Below are positions 44,051 to 52,465 of a stretch of DNA of 64,000 bases, piece after piece. The notes beneath the pieces were generated by a model. That model did no database searches. It saw nothing but the letters and a program-made list of their open reading frames with translations, and was not told the origin of the DNA. Made by a program: the position numbers and the translations under genes. This DNA comes from Leucobacter sp. Psy1 (GTDB lineage Bacteria > Actinomycetota > Actinomycetes > Actinomycetales > Microbacteriaceae): contig NZ_CP083692.1 of assembly GCF_020096995.1 (NCBI RefSeq), positions 186,001-250,000 of the forward strand. The letters are read 5' to 3'. The number at the start of each line of letters is the position of its first letter. Positions within the stretch are counted from its first letter, which is position 1.

Positions 44051-44424
44051 TGGGAATGTTCGTCTGGATCATCCCGATCGTCGCCGCGGTCCTGCTCGCG
44101 CCGTACCTCTTCGCCCTGAGGCCGAAGGCCCGCGCAGCGGAGCGGGAGCGGCAGCGTACCGACCGACTCGGGCTGCTCACCTCGGGTGCCGCCATCATCA
44201 CGATCCTCGTCGTGGCGCGACAGATCGGGACGTGGTCGCCGCAGATGATCCCCGTCTGGTTCGCGCTCGTGCTCCTCGGCGCGGTGGCCATCGCCGGCTT
44301 GGTGCTCCGCGCGCGGGGCCTGGCCTGGATCCGGCCAGGAGCGCGTCGGGGGCCGCGGATCGCCGGATTCGTGATCTCGGTCGCGGCGGCGGGCGCCGTG
44401 ATCGGGGTGCTCACGCTCCCGTAG
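44050..44424 (+). CDS. Small membrane protein in serine hydrolase operon
   Basis: A 124-residue protein with four hydrophobic segments (about 3-20, 45-60, 70-88, 103-122), separated by basic loops. Start ATG 44050 shares one base with the serine hydrolase stop and follows GAGGGGAG; GTG 44047 is possible. No family is recognised. Coupling suggests it works with the exported serine hydrolase, for example as an immunity or anchor protein; that is inference. Confidence 0.72.
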   Translation: MGMFVWIIPIVAAVLLAPYLFALRPKARAAERERQRTDRLGLLTSGAAIITILVVARQIGTWSPQMIPVWFALVLLGAVAIAGLVLRARGLAWIRPGARRGPRIAGFVISVAAAGAVIGVLTLP

Positions 44425-44435
44425 AGCGGCTCGGC

Positions 44436-44987
44436 TCAGTCGCCGGCGAGCAGCGTGCGCGTTGCCGCGGTCACCCGGTCGGTTAGCGCCGAGACGTCAC
44501 CGCGAGCGGTGCAGATCTGGATCTCGCCGATCAGCGTGGCGATGAGGATGGCCTCGAGGTGTCCCGCGTTCGCCCGGTCGAGGACGAGGCGAATCGAGCG
44601 GCCCCAGGGCTCGCCCGGATCGATGCGATCATCGGGGAACTCCAGGGGTGATTGCACCGAGAGCTTCAGCGACGCGCTCACCACGCGGGCGCTGGCGACG
44701 AGCGAGGCGGTCTCGTCCATGAGCGAGGCGATCACCGCGCGGGGCTCCGCGTCCGAGTCAAGCACGCGCTCGGCGAGTTCGGTCAGCTGATCGCGACCTT
44801 CGAGGAGCACGGCGCGAGCGAGTTCGTGCTTGCTCGGGAAGTGGAAGTACAGTGCTCCCTTGCCGACGGCGGTTCGATCGATCACGTGCGAGAGTCTCGC
44901 GTCGGTGTAGCTCATCTCCGTGAAGGTGGTGGCTGCAGCCTCGATGATCGCAGCGCGAGTGACGAACGCCCGCTCCTGTTTCGGCAT
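44436..44987 (-). CDS. TetR family regulator resembling gamma-butyrolactone receptors
   Basis: A 183-residue regulator. The N-terminus, PKQERAFVTRAAIIEAAATTF and then TAVGKGALYFHFPSKHELA, closely follows ScbR/ArpA-type gamma-butyrolactone receptors of streptomycetes. The ligand domain is shorter than their usual 215 residues or so. ATG 44987 has an ideal AAGGAGG. No butyrolactone synthase (AfsA) gene is in the window. A small palindrome GTTCGAAC (44998-45005) lies directly upstream. The ligand and targets are unknown. Confidence 0.82.
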   Translation of the reverse strand: MPKQERAFVTRAAIIEAAATTFTEMSYTDARLSHVIDRTAVGKGALYFHFPSKHELARAVLLEGRDQLTELAERVLDSDAEPRAVIASLMDETASLVASARVVSASLKLSVQSPLEFPDDRIDPGEPWGRSIRLVLDRANAGHLEAILIATLIGEIQICTARGDVSALTDRVTAATRTLLAGD

Positions 44988-45073
44988 GATCCTCCTTGTT
45001 CGAACGCTCCGAGCCTAGTACGAAAGTCGCAGATCTCCTGGGTGGGCGGCGAGCTGGCGCACGGGTTGCCGGC

Positions 45074-46279
45074 TCATGCGGAGAGCGCGCCGATCCCGAG
45101 GCCGAGGGCCGCGGCGATGCGATCGGGGGAGAGGGCGGCGTCGATCGCGAGCTGCGCCGCGCCAAGAATGGCCGCGTCGCTCGCCGCGCGCGACGGCGCA
45201 ATGGTGAGGTGCTCGGTCGACAGCGGGATCGACCTGGCGTAGACCACTTCGCGCACCCCGGCGACGAGGTGCTCGGCGGCCTGCGCCATGGTGCCGCCGA
45301 CCACGATCACGGACGGGTTCATGAGACTGACGCACGCCGTGAGGATCTCGCCGAGATCACGCCCGGCCTGCCGCACCGCCTGCACGGCCGTCACGTTGCC
45401 GCTCTTCACGAGGGCGATAACGTCGCTCGGCGTCTCGGCTGGGATGCCGTCACGGGTGAGGGCGTTCGCCACGGCCTTGCCCGAGGCGATGGCCTCGATG
45501 CAGCCGCGATTGCCGCACGGGCACGGAATGTCGACGGCGCGCGAGAGGGCGATGTGGCCGATGTCGCCCGCTGCTCCCTGCGCGCCGCGACGCAGCGATC
45601 CTCCCGAGATGACGCCGGCACCGATGCCCGTCGCGACCTTGATGAAGATGAGGTCGTCCTCGTCGGCCCAGGCGACGGTGCGCTCGCCGAGCGCCATGAT
45701 GTTGACGTCGTTGTCGACGAGCACGGGAGCATCGAATGTCGAGCGGATCGCGGTGGGAACGTCGAAGCGGTCCCACCCCGGCATGATCGGCGGATTGATG
45801 GGGCGACCGGTGGAGAACTCGACGGGGCCGGGGACGCCGATGCCGATGCCGGCGACGTCGTCTCGCGCGTGGCCGGCCTCCTCGAGGAGGCGGAGTGCGG
45901 TCTCCGTCAGCCACGACATGGCCGCCTCGGGTCCGTCGGCGATGGATCGGGGCTCGGAGTGGGCGGCGAGCATAGTGCCGCCGAGATCGGTGACGGCGGC
46001 GCGAGCGTGGGAGGCTCCGAAGTCGGCGGCGATGACGACGCGAGCGGTGGGGTTGAAGGCGAACTGCGAGGAGGGGCGGCCCCCCGTCGACACGGCGCCG
46101 CCGACGGGCGCGATCAGTCCGAGTTCGAGGAGCTGGTCGATGCGCTGCGCGACGGTCGGGCGCGACAACCCGGTCATGGTGACGAGTTCGGCGCGGGTGC
46201 GCGGCTGGCCGTCTCTCAGTAACTGGAACAGACCGCCGGCGTGCGGCGCGCCCAGTCCCTGGCTCGGTTGCATCGTCAT
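45074..46279 (-). CDS. ROK family transcriptional repressor
   Basis: A repressor of about 401 residues: an N-terminal winged helix (LLRDGQPRTRAELVTMTG, then SRPTVAQRIDQLLELG), followed by a sugar-kinase-like ROK domain with AADFGASHARAAVTD, GIGIGVPGPVE, GVISGG and the zinc motif CPCGNRGCIEA. Such proteins (NagC, XylR, Mlc relatives) bind a sugar and release DNA. Start ATG 46279 is preferred over ATG 46273 or upstream codons. It diverges from the sugar operon and should repress it. Confidence 0.9.
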   Translation of the reverse strand: MTMQPSQGLGAPHAGGLFQLLRDGQPRTRAELVTMTGLSRPTVAQRIDQLLELGLIAPVGGAVSTGGRPSSQFAFNPTARVVIAADFGASHARAAVTDLGGTMLAAHSEPRSIADGPEAAMSWLTETALRLLEEAGHARDDVAGIGIGVPGPVEFSTGRPINPPIMPGWDRFDVPTAIRSTFDAPVLVDNDVNIMALGERTVAWADEDDLIFIKVATGIGAGVISGGSLRRGAQGAAGDIGHIALSRAVDIPCPCGNRGCIEAIASGKAVANALTRDGIPAETPSDVIALVKSGNVTAVQAVRQAGRDLGEILTACVSLMNPSVIVVGGTMAQAAEHLVAGVREVVYARSIPLSTEHLTIAPSRAASDAAILGAAQLAIDAALSPDRIAAALGLGIGALSA

Positions 46280-46317
46280 CGCTTCAGTAAACCACATCAT
46301 CTGAACTTGGTAACGAA

Positions 46318-46370
46318 AAGATACACTTATGAAGAATGCTTGACAAAAGGCGTTCATGTGTCGTCATAAT
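46318..46370. promoter_or_regulatory. Overlapping divergent promoters of ROK gene and sugar operon
   Basis: Plus strand: TTGACA (46340-46345), 19 bases, CATAAT (46365-46370), six bases, then ATG 46377, so the operon is probably leaderless. Minus strand: TTGTCA (46341-46346), 17 bases, TATCTT (46318-46323). The two -35 boxes share five bases, so the promoters should compete. ATGAA (46329-46333) and TTCAT (46353-46357) are mirrored about this point, a possible ROK site. Confidence 0.75.
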
Positions 46371-46376
46371 TAACAC

Positions 46377-47513
46377 ATGGTCACATCGACACCGACGTCG
46401 TCGCCGCTTCGCGCCGGCATGCTGGGAGGCGGGTTCATGGCCCGCACGCACTCCCAGGCCGCGAGACTCGCGGGAGCCGAACTCAGCGCCATCGCCGCCT
46501 CATCCGAGTCTTCAACCGAACGCGCTCGAGCCGCGCTCGGCTTCGCCAGGGGCCTGCGTGCGGCGGACCTCGCCGTAGCCGGCTTCGACGTCGTGCACGT
46601 CTGCACTCCGAATCAGACCCATGCAGCGTACGCCAGAACCGCGCTGGCGGCGGGTTCCCACGTCATCTGCGAGAAGCCGCTGGCCACGAGCACCGCTGAG
46701 GCACGCGAGCTCGTCGAAGTGGCGCACGCGGCAGGCCTCACGGGCACGGTGCCCTTCGTCTACCGCTATCACCCGATGGTGCGCGAGGCGCGGGAACGGA
46801 TCCGCGCGGGCGAGGCGGGCGCGATCCTCACCGTCGACGGCAGCTACCTCCAGGACTGGCTGCTCGACGCCGGAGATGTGAACTGGCGCGTCGATGCGGG
46901 CGAGGGCGGTCCGTCGCGGGCGTTCGCGGACATCGGATCGCACCTCGTCGACCTGATCGAGTTCGTCACGGGAGACCGCATCTCCCGGCTCGCCGCGACG
47001 ACCCGCACGGTCCACCCCCAGCGGGGGAGTGCCGCAGTGAGCACGGAGGACACCGTCGCCGTCACCGTCGAATTCGCGGGCGGCGGGATCGGCACGCTCC
47101 TCGTCTCTCAGGTGGCGCCTGGCCGGAAGAACGCACTCGTCATCGAGATCGCGGGCGACCGCGAGAGTCTCCGCTTCGAGCAGGAGCGACCGGAGCAGCT
47201 CTGGGTGGGGCGGCGGCAGGGGAGCGCACTCGTCGACCGAGATGCCGACACCCTCGCGCCGGACGCGGCGCGCCTCTGCCGCGTCCCCGCCGGCCATCCG
47301 CAGGGCTATCAGGACGCCTTCAACGCGTTCGTCGCCGACAGCTACGCGCTGATGCGTGGGAACCAGACGCGGGGCGGCACCCCTGGCGGCACTCCGGGCG
47401 ATGCCCCGGATGGCGTCCCCACCTTCGTGGACGGGCTGCGCGCGGCAGCGGTGACCGAGGCCGTGCTCGCCGCAGCCGAGAGCGGTACCTGGGTGGAGGT
47501 GCCGCAGTCATGA
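46377..47513 (+). CDS. Gfo/Idh/MocA family sugar dehydrogenase
   Basis: A 378-residue NAD(P)-dependent oxidoreductase. The Rossmann half opens with AGMLGGGFMARTHSQAA and carries the family EKP motif at 99-101 (CEKPLAT); the substrate half has the DIGSHLVDLIEF catalytic pair (Asp about 185, His about 189). Members oxidise or reduce sugars and inositols, often at C3. A Gly/Pro/Thr repeat near residues 325-345 is unusual. It is first in the sugar operon and overlaps the ABC ATPase gene (ATGA), so it is likely the first catabolic enzyme for the imported sugar. Confidence 0.92.
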   Translation: MVTSTPTSSPLRAGMLGGGFMARTHSQAARLAGAELSAIAASSESSTERARAALGFARGLRAADLAVAGFDVVHVCTPNQTHAAYARTALAAGSHVICEKPLATSTAEARELVEVAHAAGLTGTVPFVYRYHPMVREARERIRAGEAGAILTVDGSYLQDWLLDAGDVNWRVDAGEGGPSRAFADIGSHLVDLIEFVTGDRISRLAATTRTVHPQRGSAAVSTEDTVAVTVEFAGGGIGTLLVSQVAPGRKNALVIEIAGDRESLRFEQERPEQLWVGRRQGSALVDRDADTLAPDAARLCRVPAGHPQGYQDAFNAFVADSYALMRGNQTRGGTPGGTPGDAPDGVPTFVDGLRAAAVTEAVLAAAESGTWVEVPQS

Positions 47514-49045
47514 GCATCGCAGATCACTCCTCCGCCGACGCCGGCATCGCGACCGCGGAAGCTCCCGTCCTCACCGCCACCGGGATCCGCAAGCAGTTCT
47601 ACGGCGTCGAGGTGCTCCACGGACTCTCCATCGAGCTGCACCCCGGTCGCGTCCACGGGCTCGTGGGCGAGAACGGGGCGGGCAAATCGACGCTCATGAA
47701 GATCATCGCGGGCGAGTACCGCCGCGATGGGGGCGAGCTGAGGCTCGACGGGAACCTCGTCGACTTCGGACACCCGGTCGAGGCCGCTGCGGCGGGCGTC
47801 GCGACCGTCTTCCAAGAGTTCAACCTGCTCCCGGACCGCACGGTCGCCCAGAACGTCTACCTCGGTCGCGAACCGCGGAAGCGCGGTCTCGTCGACGCCG
47901 CCCGCATGCGCCGTGACACTGCGGATCTCTTCGCCGAACTCGGCATCTCGGGCATCGCACCCGATCGCCGGGTCGGCGGACTCACGGTCGCCGAGCAGCA
48001 ACTCGTCGAGATCGTGAAGGCCCTGTCGGTCGACGCGCGGGTCATCTCCATGGACGAGCCGACGGCAGCGCTCGCCGAGCACGAGGTCGGCATCCTGTAC
48101 GGCGTCATCGAGCGCCTGCAGGCCCGCGGCGTCGCGATCCTCTACGTCTCGCATCGGCTCAAGGAGATCTTCGACCTCTGCGACGACATCACGGTGATGA
48201 AGGACGGCGACCTCGTTTCCACCGGCCCGGCGTCCCGCCTCGATCACCTGGGTCTCGTGCGCGAGATGGTGGGGCGGCCGATCAGCACCTTCTTCCCAGA
48301 CGCCGCACCCGGAACGGAGATCGGGGCGCCCCGCCTCGAGATCCGCGGCGGCGGCAATGAGCAGCTCGACGGTATCGACCTCATCGTCGGCGCCGGTGAG
48401 ATCGTGGGCATCGCCGGTCTCCAAGGATCCGGGCGCACGGAGCTCGTCGAGGCCGTGTTCGGGTCGGCGCCGTTCACCCGGGGCGAGATGCGGATCGACG
48501 ACCGCGCCCTGGTCGTGCGCGGACCCCGGCAGGCCGTGAAGCAGGGGATCGCCCTCATCACCGAGGACCGCAAGGGAACGGGTCTCGCGCTCGGGCAATC
48601 GATTCTCGACAATGCCCTCCTCGCGATCCGGAGCGCGTTCCCCGGCCGCACCCGCACTGCGAAGGCCCGCATGGACGGGGTGCTCTCGTCGCTCGAAGTG
48701 GTGAGTCGCAGCAACCGGCAGGAGGTGCGCGCGCTCTCCGGCGGCAACCAGCAGAAGGTGGTGCTGGCGAAGTGGCTGGCGACCGAGCCGCGCATCGTGC
48801 TGCTCGACGAGCCGACGCGCGGCATCGACGTGGGCGCGAAGGTCGCGGTTTACCAGCTCGTGCGACAGCTCGCGCTGAGCGGCGTCGCGATCGTCCTCGT
48901 CTCGAGCGAACTGCCCGAGGTGCTGGGGATGGCTGACCGCGTGGTCGTGCTCCGCGACGGCAGGATCGCCGGCGAACTCCCGCCTACCGCCTCCGAGGCC
49001 GACGTCGTCGCCCTCGGCACCGGAGCCGAGGAGGTGTCCGCATGA
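47510..49045 (+). CDS. Sugar ABC transporter ATP-binding protein (RbsA/MglA type)
   Basis: A 511-residue double ATPase of the CUT2 sugar importer class. First half: Walker A GENGAGKST (53-61), signature LTVAEQQLVEI, Walker B ISMDEPTAAL. Second half: Walker A degenerate as GLQGSGRTE without lysine, signature LSGGNQQKV and LLDEPTRGIDVG. A lysine-less second site is normal for CUT2. It overlaps the genes on both sides by four bases and powers the two permeases that follow. Confidence 0.95.
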   Translation: MSIADHSSADAGIATAEAPVLTATGIRKQFYGVEVLHGLSIELHPGRVHGLVGENGAGKSTLMKIIAGEYRRDGGELRLDGNLVDFGHPVEAAAAGVATVFQEFNLLPDRTVAQNVYLGREPRKRGLVDAARMRRDTADLFAELGISGIAPDRRVGGLTVAEQQLVEIVKALSVDARVISMDEPTAALAEHEVGILYGVIERLQARGVAILYVSHRLKEIFDLCDDITVMKDGDLVSTGPASRLDHLGLVREMVGRPISTFFPDAAPGTEIGAPRLEIRGGGNEQLDGIDLIVGAGEIVGIAGLQGSGRTELVEAVFGSAPFTRGEMRIDDRALVVRGPRQAVKQGIALITEDRKGTGLALGQSILDNALLAIRSAFPGRTRTAKARMDGVLSSLEVVSRSNRQEVRALSGGNQQKVVLAKWLATEPRIVLLDEPTRGIDVGAKVAVYQLVRQLALSGVAIVLVSSELPEVLGMADRVVVLRDGRIAGELPPTASEADVVALGTGAEEVSA

Positions 49046-50109
49046 GTGCTCGGACTGCGCGCCCGCGACGGCTCGACACGGTCGCCATCGTCTACATCGC
49101 ACTCGTGGTGGTGCTCATCGCCAGTGCGTTCCTCGTCGCCACGGTCGGCCGCAACCTGCTCAGCCCCGGCAGTATTCGCGACATCCTGACCGGCATGAGC
49201 GTGCTCGGTCTCGTGGCCATCGGGCAGACGCTCGTGATCCTCGGAGCGTCGCTCGATCTGTCGGTGCCGTACGTCGTGAGCCTCTCGAGTCTCATCGCGG
49301 CGACGACGATGAACGGGTCTCCCGCCATGATCGTGCCCGCAGTGCTCCTCACGCTCGGCGTCTGCGCTCTGATCGGCCTGGCGAACGGCCTGATCGTCAC
49401 AGTACTGCGGGTGCACGGGTTCGTGGCAACGCTCGGCGTCGGCCTGATCCTGAAGGGGTACCTCGACACCACGTACCAGGGTACCGCGGGTACCGTGCCG
49501 CGGGAGTTCCAGCTCTTCGGGGCCACGGGCATCGGCCCGGTCCCGGTGTCGACGATTACGATGCTCGTGCTTGCCGCGTTCGTGGCGCTGCTGCTCAGCC
49601 GCACCCGCTTCGGACACCATCTGTTCGCAGTCGGAGGCAACAGCGAGGTCGCCCGGCTCTCCGGCGTCCGCACCCGCCTTCCCCTGATCGGCGCCCATAT
49701 CGGCAGCTCCGTCTTCGCCGGCATCGCCGGCCTCCTGCTCGCCAGCCGCCTCGGCGTCGGCAGCCCGACGGTCGGGCCCCAGGGCGGGTACGACCTCCTC
49801 TCGATCGCCGCGGTCGTGCTCGGCGGCACCCTGCTCATGGGCGGCCGCGGGTCGATCTGGGGCACCATCGGCGGCGTCGCCATCTTCGCGGTCCTCGACA
49901 ACGTCATGAGCGTGCTCCAGGTGAACCCCTTCCTGAAGGACGTCGTTCGCGGCCTCGTCATCATCGTCGCCGTCGCGGTGTACGCGCGGCGTCGCATCAT
50001 CACGAAGCACATCCGCTTCCCGGGCGGACGGGGTTCGCCTGCCGGAACCGGGGCGGCTCCGAGCGGACCGCAGACCGTGTCGATCACGAGCGAGGGGGGA
50101 TCCCGATGA
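49042..50109 (+). CDS. Sugar ABC transporter permease (RbsC type), first
   Basis: A 355-residue membrane protein with about ten segments. SVLGLVAIGQTLVILGASLDLSV and the later GGYDLLSIAAVVLGGTLLMGG are standard for CUT2 permeases (RbsC, XylH). ATG 49042 overlaps the ATPase stop. CUT2 systems often use a homodimer; here two different permeases suggest a heterodimeric pore. Confidence 0.93.
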   Translation: MSARTARPRRLDTVAIVYIALVVVLIASAFLVATVGRNLLSPGSIRDILTGMSVLGLVAIGQTLVILGASLDLSVPYVVSLSSLIAATTMNGSPAMIVPAVLLTLGVCALIGLANGLIVTVLRVHGFVATLGVGLILKGYLDTTYQGTAGTVPREFQLFGATGIGPVPVSTITMLVLAAFVALLLSRTRFGHHLFAVGGNSEVARLSGVRTRLPLIGAHIGSSVFAGIAGLLLASRLGVGSPTVGPQGGYDLLSIAAVVLGGTLLMGGRGSIWGTIGGVAIFAVLDNVMSVLQVNPFLKDVVRGLVIIVAVAVYARRRIITKHIRFPGGRGSPAGTGAAPSGPQTVSITSEGGSR

Positions 50110-51218
50110 CCCGCACCGCCGCACCCGCGGGCGAGCACCGTCTCGCCGACTTCGCGCGCGCCGCGATCAGCCCGAGGTGGGCGGTCGTTCTGCTGCTCGT
50201 CGCCCTGCTCATCGCCATCACGGCGCTCAACCCGAGCTTCGCCGACCCGAGCCAGTTCGTCCGCTTCATCCAGCGCGTCGCCCCGATCGCGATCGTCGCG
50301 ATCGGCCAGTTCTTCGTGATCGTGAGCGGCGAGTTCGATCTGTCGATGGGGTCGCTCGTCACGGCGCAGGTCGTGATGGCCGGCACCCTCATCGGGCAGG
50401 ACGACGCGAAGGTGATCCCGACGCTCATCATCATGATCGTCGGCGGGGTGGTCGTCGGCCTCGTCAATGGGCTCGTGACCACGCTGCTCAAGGTCCCCTC
50501 GTTCATCGTCACGCTGGGCACCATGCTCGCGATCTACGGCGGTGTCCTGTGGTGGACTGGTGGCGCCGCGACGGGCAATCCAGCGGAGTCGGTGCGGCAG
50601 ATCGGCCGCAGCGGCATCACCGATCTGCCGATCGTGGGCACGCTGCCGTGGGCCGTGGTGATCCTCGCCGCCGTCACCGTCTTCGCCGTCTGGATCTCGT
50701 ACCGTCCGTTCGGGCGCACGCTCATCGCGATCGGCGACAACGCCCCGGCCGCCGCCTACGCCGGAGCCCCCGTCTGGCGCACCAAGACCCTCGCGTTCGT
50801 GATCTCGTCGCTGTCGGCGACCGTAACCGGGATCCTGCTCGTCGGGTACGCCGGAGTCCACCCGTCGGTCGGGCAGGGGTACGAGTTCATCGCGATCACG
50901 GCGGTCGTGCTCGGCGGCGTCGTGCTCGGCGGCGGTCGCGGCACCGTCCTCGGAGCGCTCGCCGGGGCGTTCGCGCTCGAATCGCTCTTCATGCTCCTGA
51001 ACTTCACGTCCGTCCCGTCGACGATGCGGGACGCGATCCAGGGTGCAATCATCATCATCGCCGTCGCCTACTCTGGCGTCGTCTTCGCGGCGAAGCGCCG
51101 CAGGCCGACGCTTCCGGAGCAGTCGACGCCCAGCGCGCCCGACGAGGCGCTCGCAGACCCGGCGGGAGCGATCCCGTCGCCGAACCCCGATGCCGGCAGC
51201 GGTGCCGTGCGGGGATGA
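50106..51218 (+). CDS. Sugar ABC transporter permease (RbsC type), second
   Basis: A 370-residue permease, paralogue of the preceding one, with about ten segments. IAIVAIGQFFVIVSGEFDLSMGSL and FIAITAVVLGGVVLGGGRGTVLG are the CUT2 hallmarks. The C-terminal 40 residues are polar and Pro/Ser-rich. ATG 50106 overlaps the previous stop. It should pair with its neighbour to form the channel. Confidence 0.93.
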   Translation: MTRTAAPAGEHRLADFARAAISPRWAVVLLLVALLIAITALNPSFADPSQFVRFIQRVAPIAIVAIGQFFVIVSGEFDLSMGSLVTAQVVMAGTLIGQDDAKVIPTLIIMIVGGVVVGLVNGLVTTLLKVPSFIVTLGTMLAIYGGVLWWTGGAATGNPAESVRQIGRSGITDLPIVGTLPWAVVILAAVTVFAVWISYRPFGRTLIAIGDNAPAAAYAGAPVWRTKTLAFVISSLSATVTGILLVGYAGVHPSVGQGYEFIAITAVVLGGVVLGGGRGTVLGALAGAFALESLFMLLNFTSVPSTMRDAIQGAIIIIAVAYSGVVFAAKRRRPTLPEQSTPSAPDEALADPAGAIPSPNPDAGSGAVRG

Positions 51219-51237
51219 CACGAAGGAGAAACCGATC

Positions 51238-52437
51238 ATGAAACGATCGCTGAAGGCCACCGTCGGCCTCGTCGGCGCGGCATCGCTGATCCTCTTGGCC
51301 GGCTGCACCACCGATCCGTCGGTGGACGCCCCCGAGGAGACCGGTGAGACCGCTGACGCGGAATGGTTCGATCAGGACCTCTACGACAAGCAGGATCAGG
51401 AGCGCGGCATCGAACCCGAGGGTCCGGCGGATCAGCCGTATCTCCAGGCCATCGAACCCGTGATGGCTGACACCTCGGAGTACCAGGTCGATGGTGCGCA
51501 GAAGCTCTGCTTCGCGAACGCGTCGATCTCGAACCCGTGGCGCCAGACCGGGTGGATCACAATGAACGAGCAACTGAAGGAGCTGCAGGACTCCGGGGTG
51601 ATCTCGGAGATGGAGACTCGCGACGCCCAGGACAACGACGACACCCAGATCGCCGACATCGACTACTTCATCGCCGAGGGCGACTGCGACGGGTTCATCA
51701 TCTCCCCGAACAGCACCGCTGCGATGACGCCGGCGGTCGAGCGGGCCTGCGAGACCGGGAAGCCGGTCATCGTGTTCGACCGCGGCGTGCAGACGGACTG
51801 CGCCGTCACGTTCATCCACCCGATCGGCGGCTTCGCGTGGGGCATCGACACCGCGGAGTTCCTCATCGACAATCTGGAGGAGGGTGACAAGGTCGTCGCG
51901 CTCCGGATCCTGCCAGGCGTTGACGTGCTCGAGCAGCGCTGGGCCGCCGCCGAGAAGCTGTTCGACGAGGCCGGCATCGAGGCGGTCGACTACTTCACCG
52001 AGGGCGACCCGGCCGAGATCAAGAAGGTGATCTCGGACGAGCTCGCGACGGGTGATGTGCAGGGCGTCTGGATGGACGCCGGTGACGGTGCCGTCGCCGC
52101 GGTCGAAGCCTTCGAGGAGGCGGGCGCCGACTACCCGGTTATGACCGGTGAGGACGAACTCAGCTTCCTCAGGAAGTGGGAGGACACCGGGATGACGGCG
52201 CTCGCGCCGGTCTACTCGAACTTCCAGTGGCGCACACCGCTGCTCGCCGCGGAGAAGATCTTCGCCGGCGAAGAGGTGCCCGAGGAGTGGGTGCTGCCGC
52301 AGTCTCCGATCACCGAGGACGAGCGCGCCGATTACCTCGACCGGAACGAGGGCATGCCCGACGGTCACTACGCGAAGTTCGGCGGTGAGGATCTGCCGGG
52401 CTACCCGCAGATCTGGCAGGATCGGCAGATCCCGTAA
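51238..52437 (+). CDS. Sugar ABC transporter substrate-binding lipoprotein
   Basis: A 399-residue lipoprotein: signal with lipobox LLAGC (Cys23), an acidic spacer to about residue 80, then a periplasmic-binding-protein-4 fold (KLCFANASISNPWRQTGW at the sugar-binding entrance, GDCDGFIISPNSTAAM, GKPVIVFDRGVQTDC). Acidic, Asp/Glu-rich surface. ATG 51238 follows AAGGAGA. It delivers the sugar to the permeases upstream. The spacer is longer than in RbsB-like proteins. Confidence 0.93.
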   Translation: MKRSLKATVGLVGAASLILLAGCTTDPSVDAPEETGETADAEWFDQDLYDKQDQERGIEPEGPADQPYLQAIEPVMADTSEYQVDGAQKLCFANASISNPWRQTGWITMNEQLKELQDSGVISEMETRDAQDNDDTQIADIDYFIAEGDCDGFIISPNSTAAMTPAVERACETGKPVIVFDRGVQTDCAVTFIHPIGGFAWGIDTAEFLIDNLEEGDKVVALRILPGVDVLEQRWAAAEKLFDEAGIEAVDYFTEGDPAEIKKVISDELATGDVQGVWMDAGDGAVAAVEAFEEAGADYPVMTGEDELSFLRKWEDTGMTALAPVYSNFQWRTPLLAAEKIFAGEEVPEEWVLPQSPITEDERADYLDRNEGMPDGHYAKFGGEDLPGYPQIWQDRQIP

Positions 52438-52465
52438 CGGGGTCGGCGCGGAGGGCGGATCCCAC

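Noticed and set aside
49092-51311. 739-codon open frame on the minus strand
   Set aside because: It is antisense to the two sugar permeases and shows low-complexity His/Asp/Arg composition.
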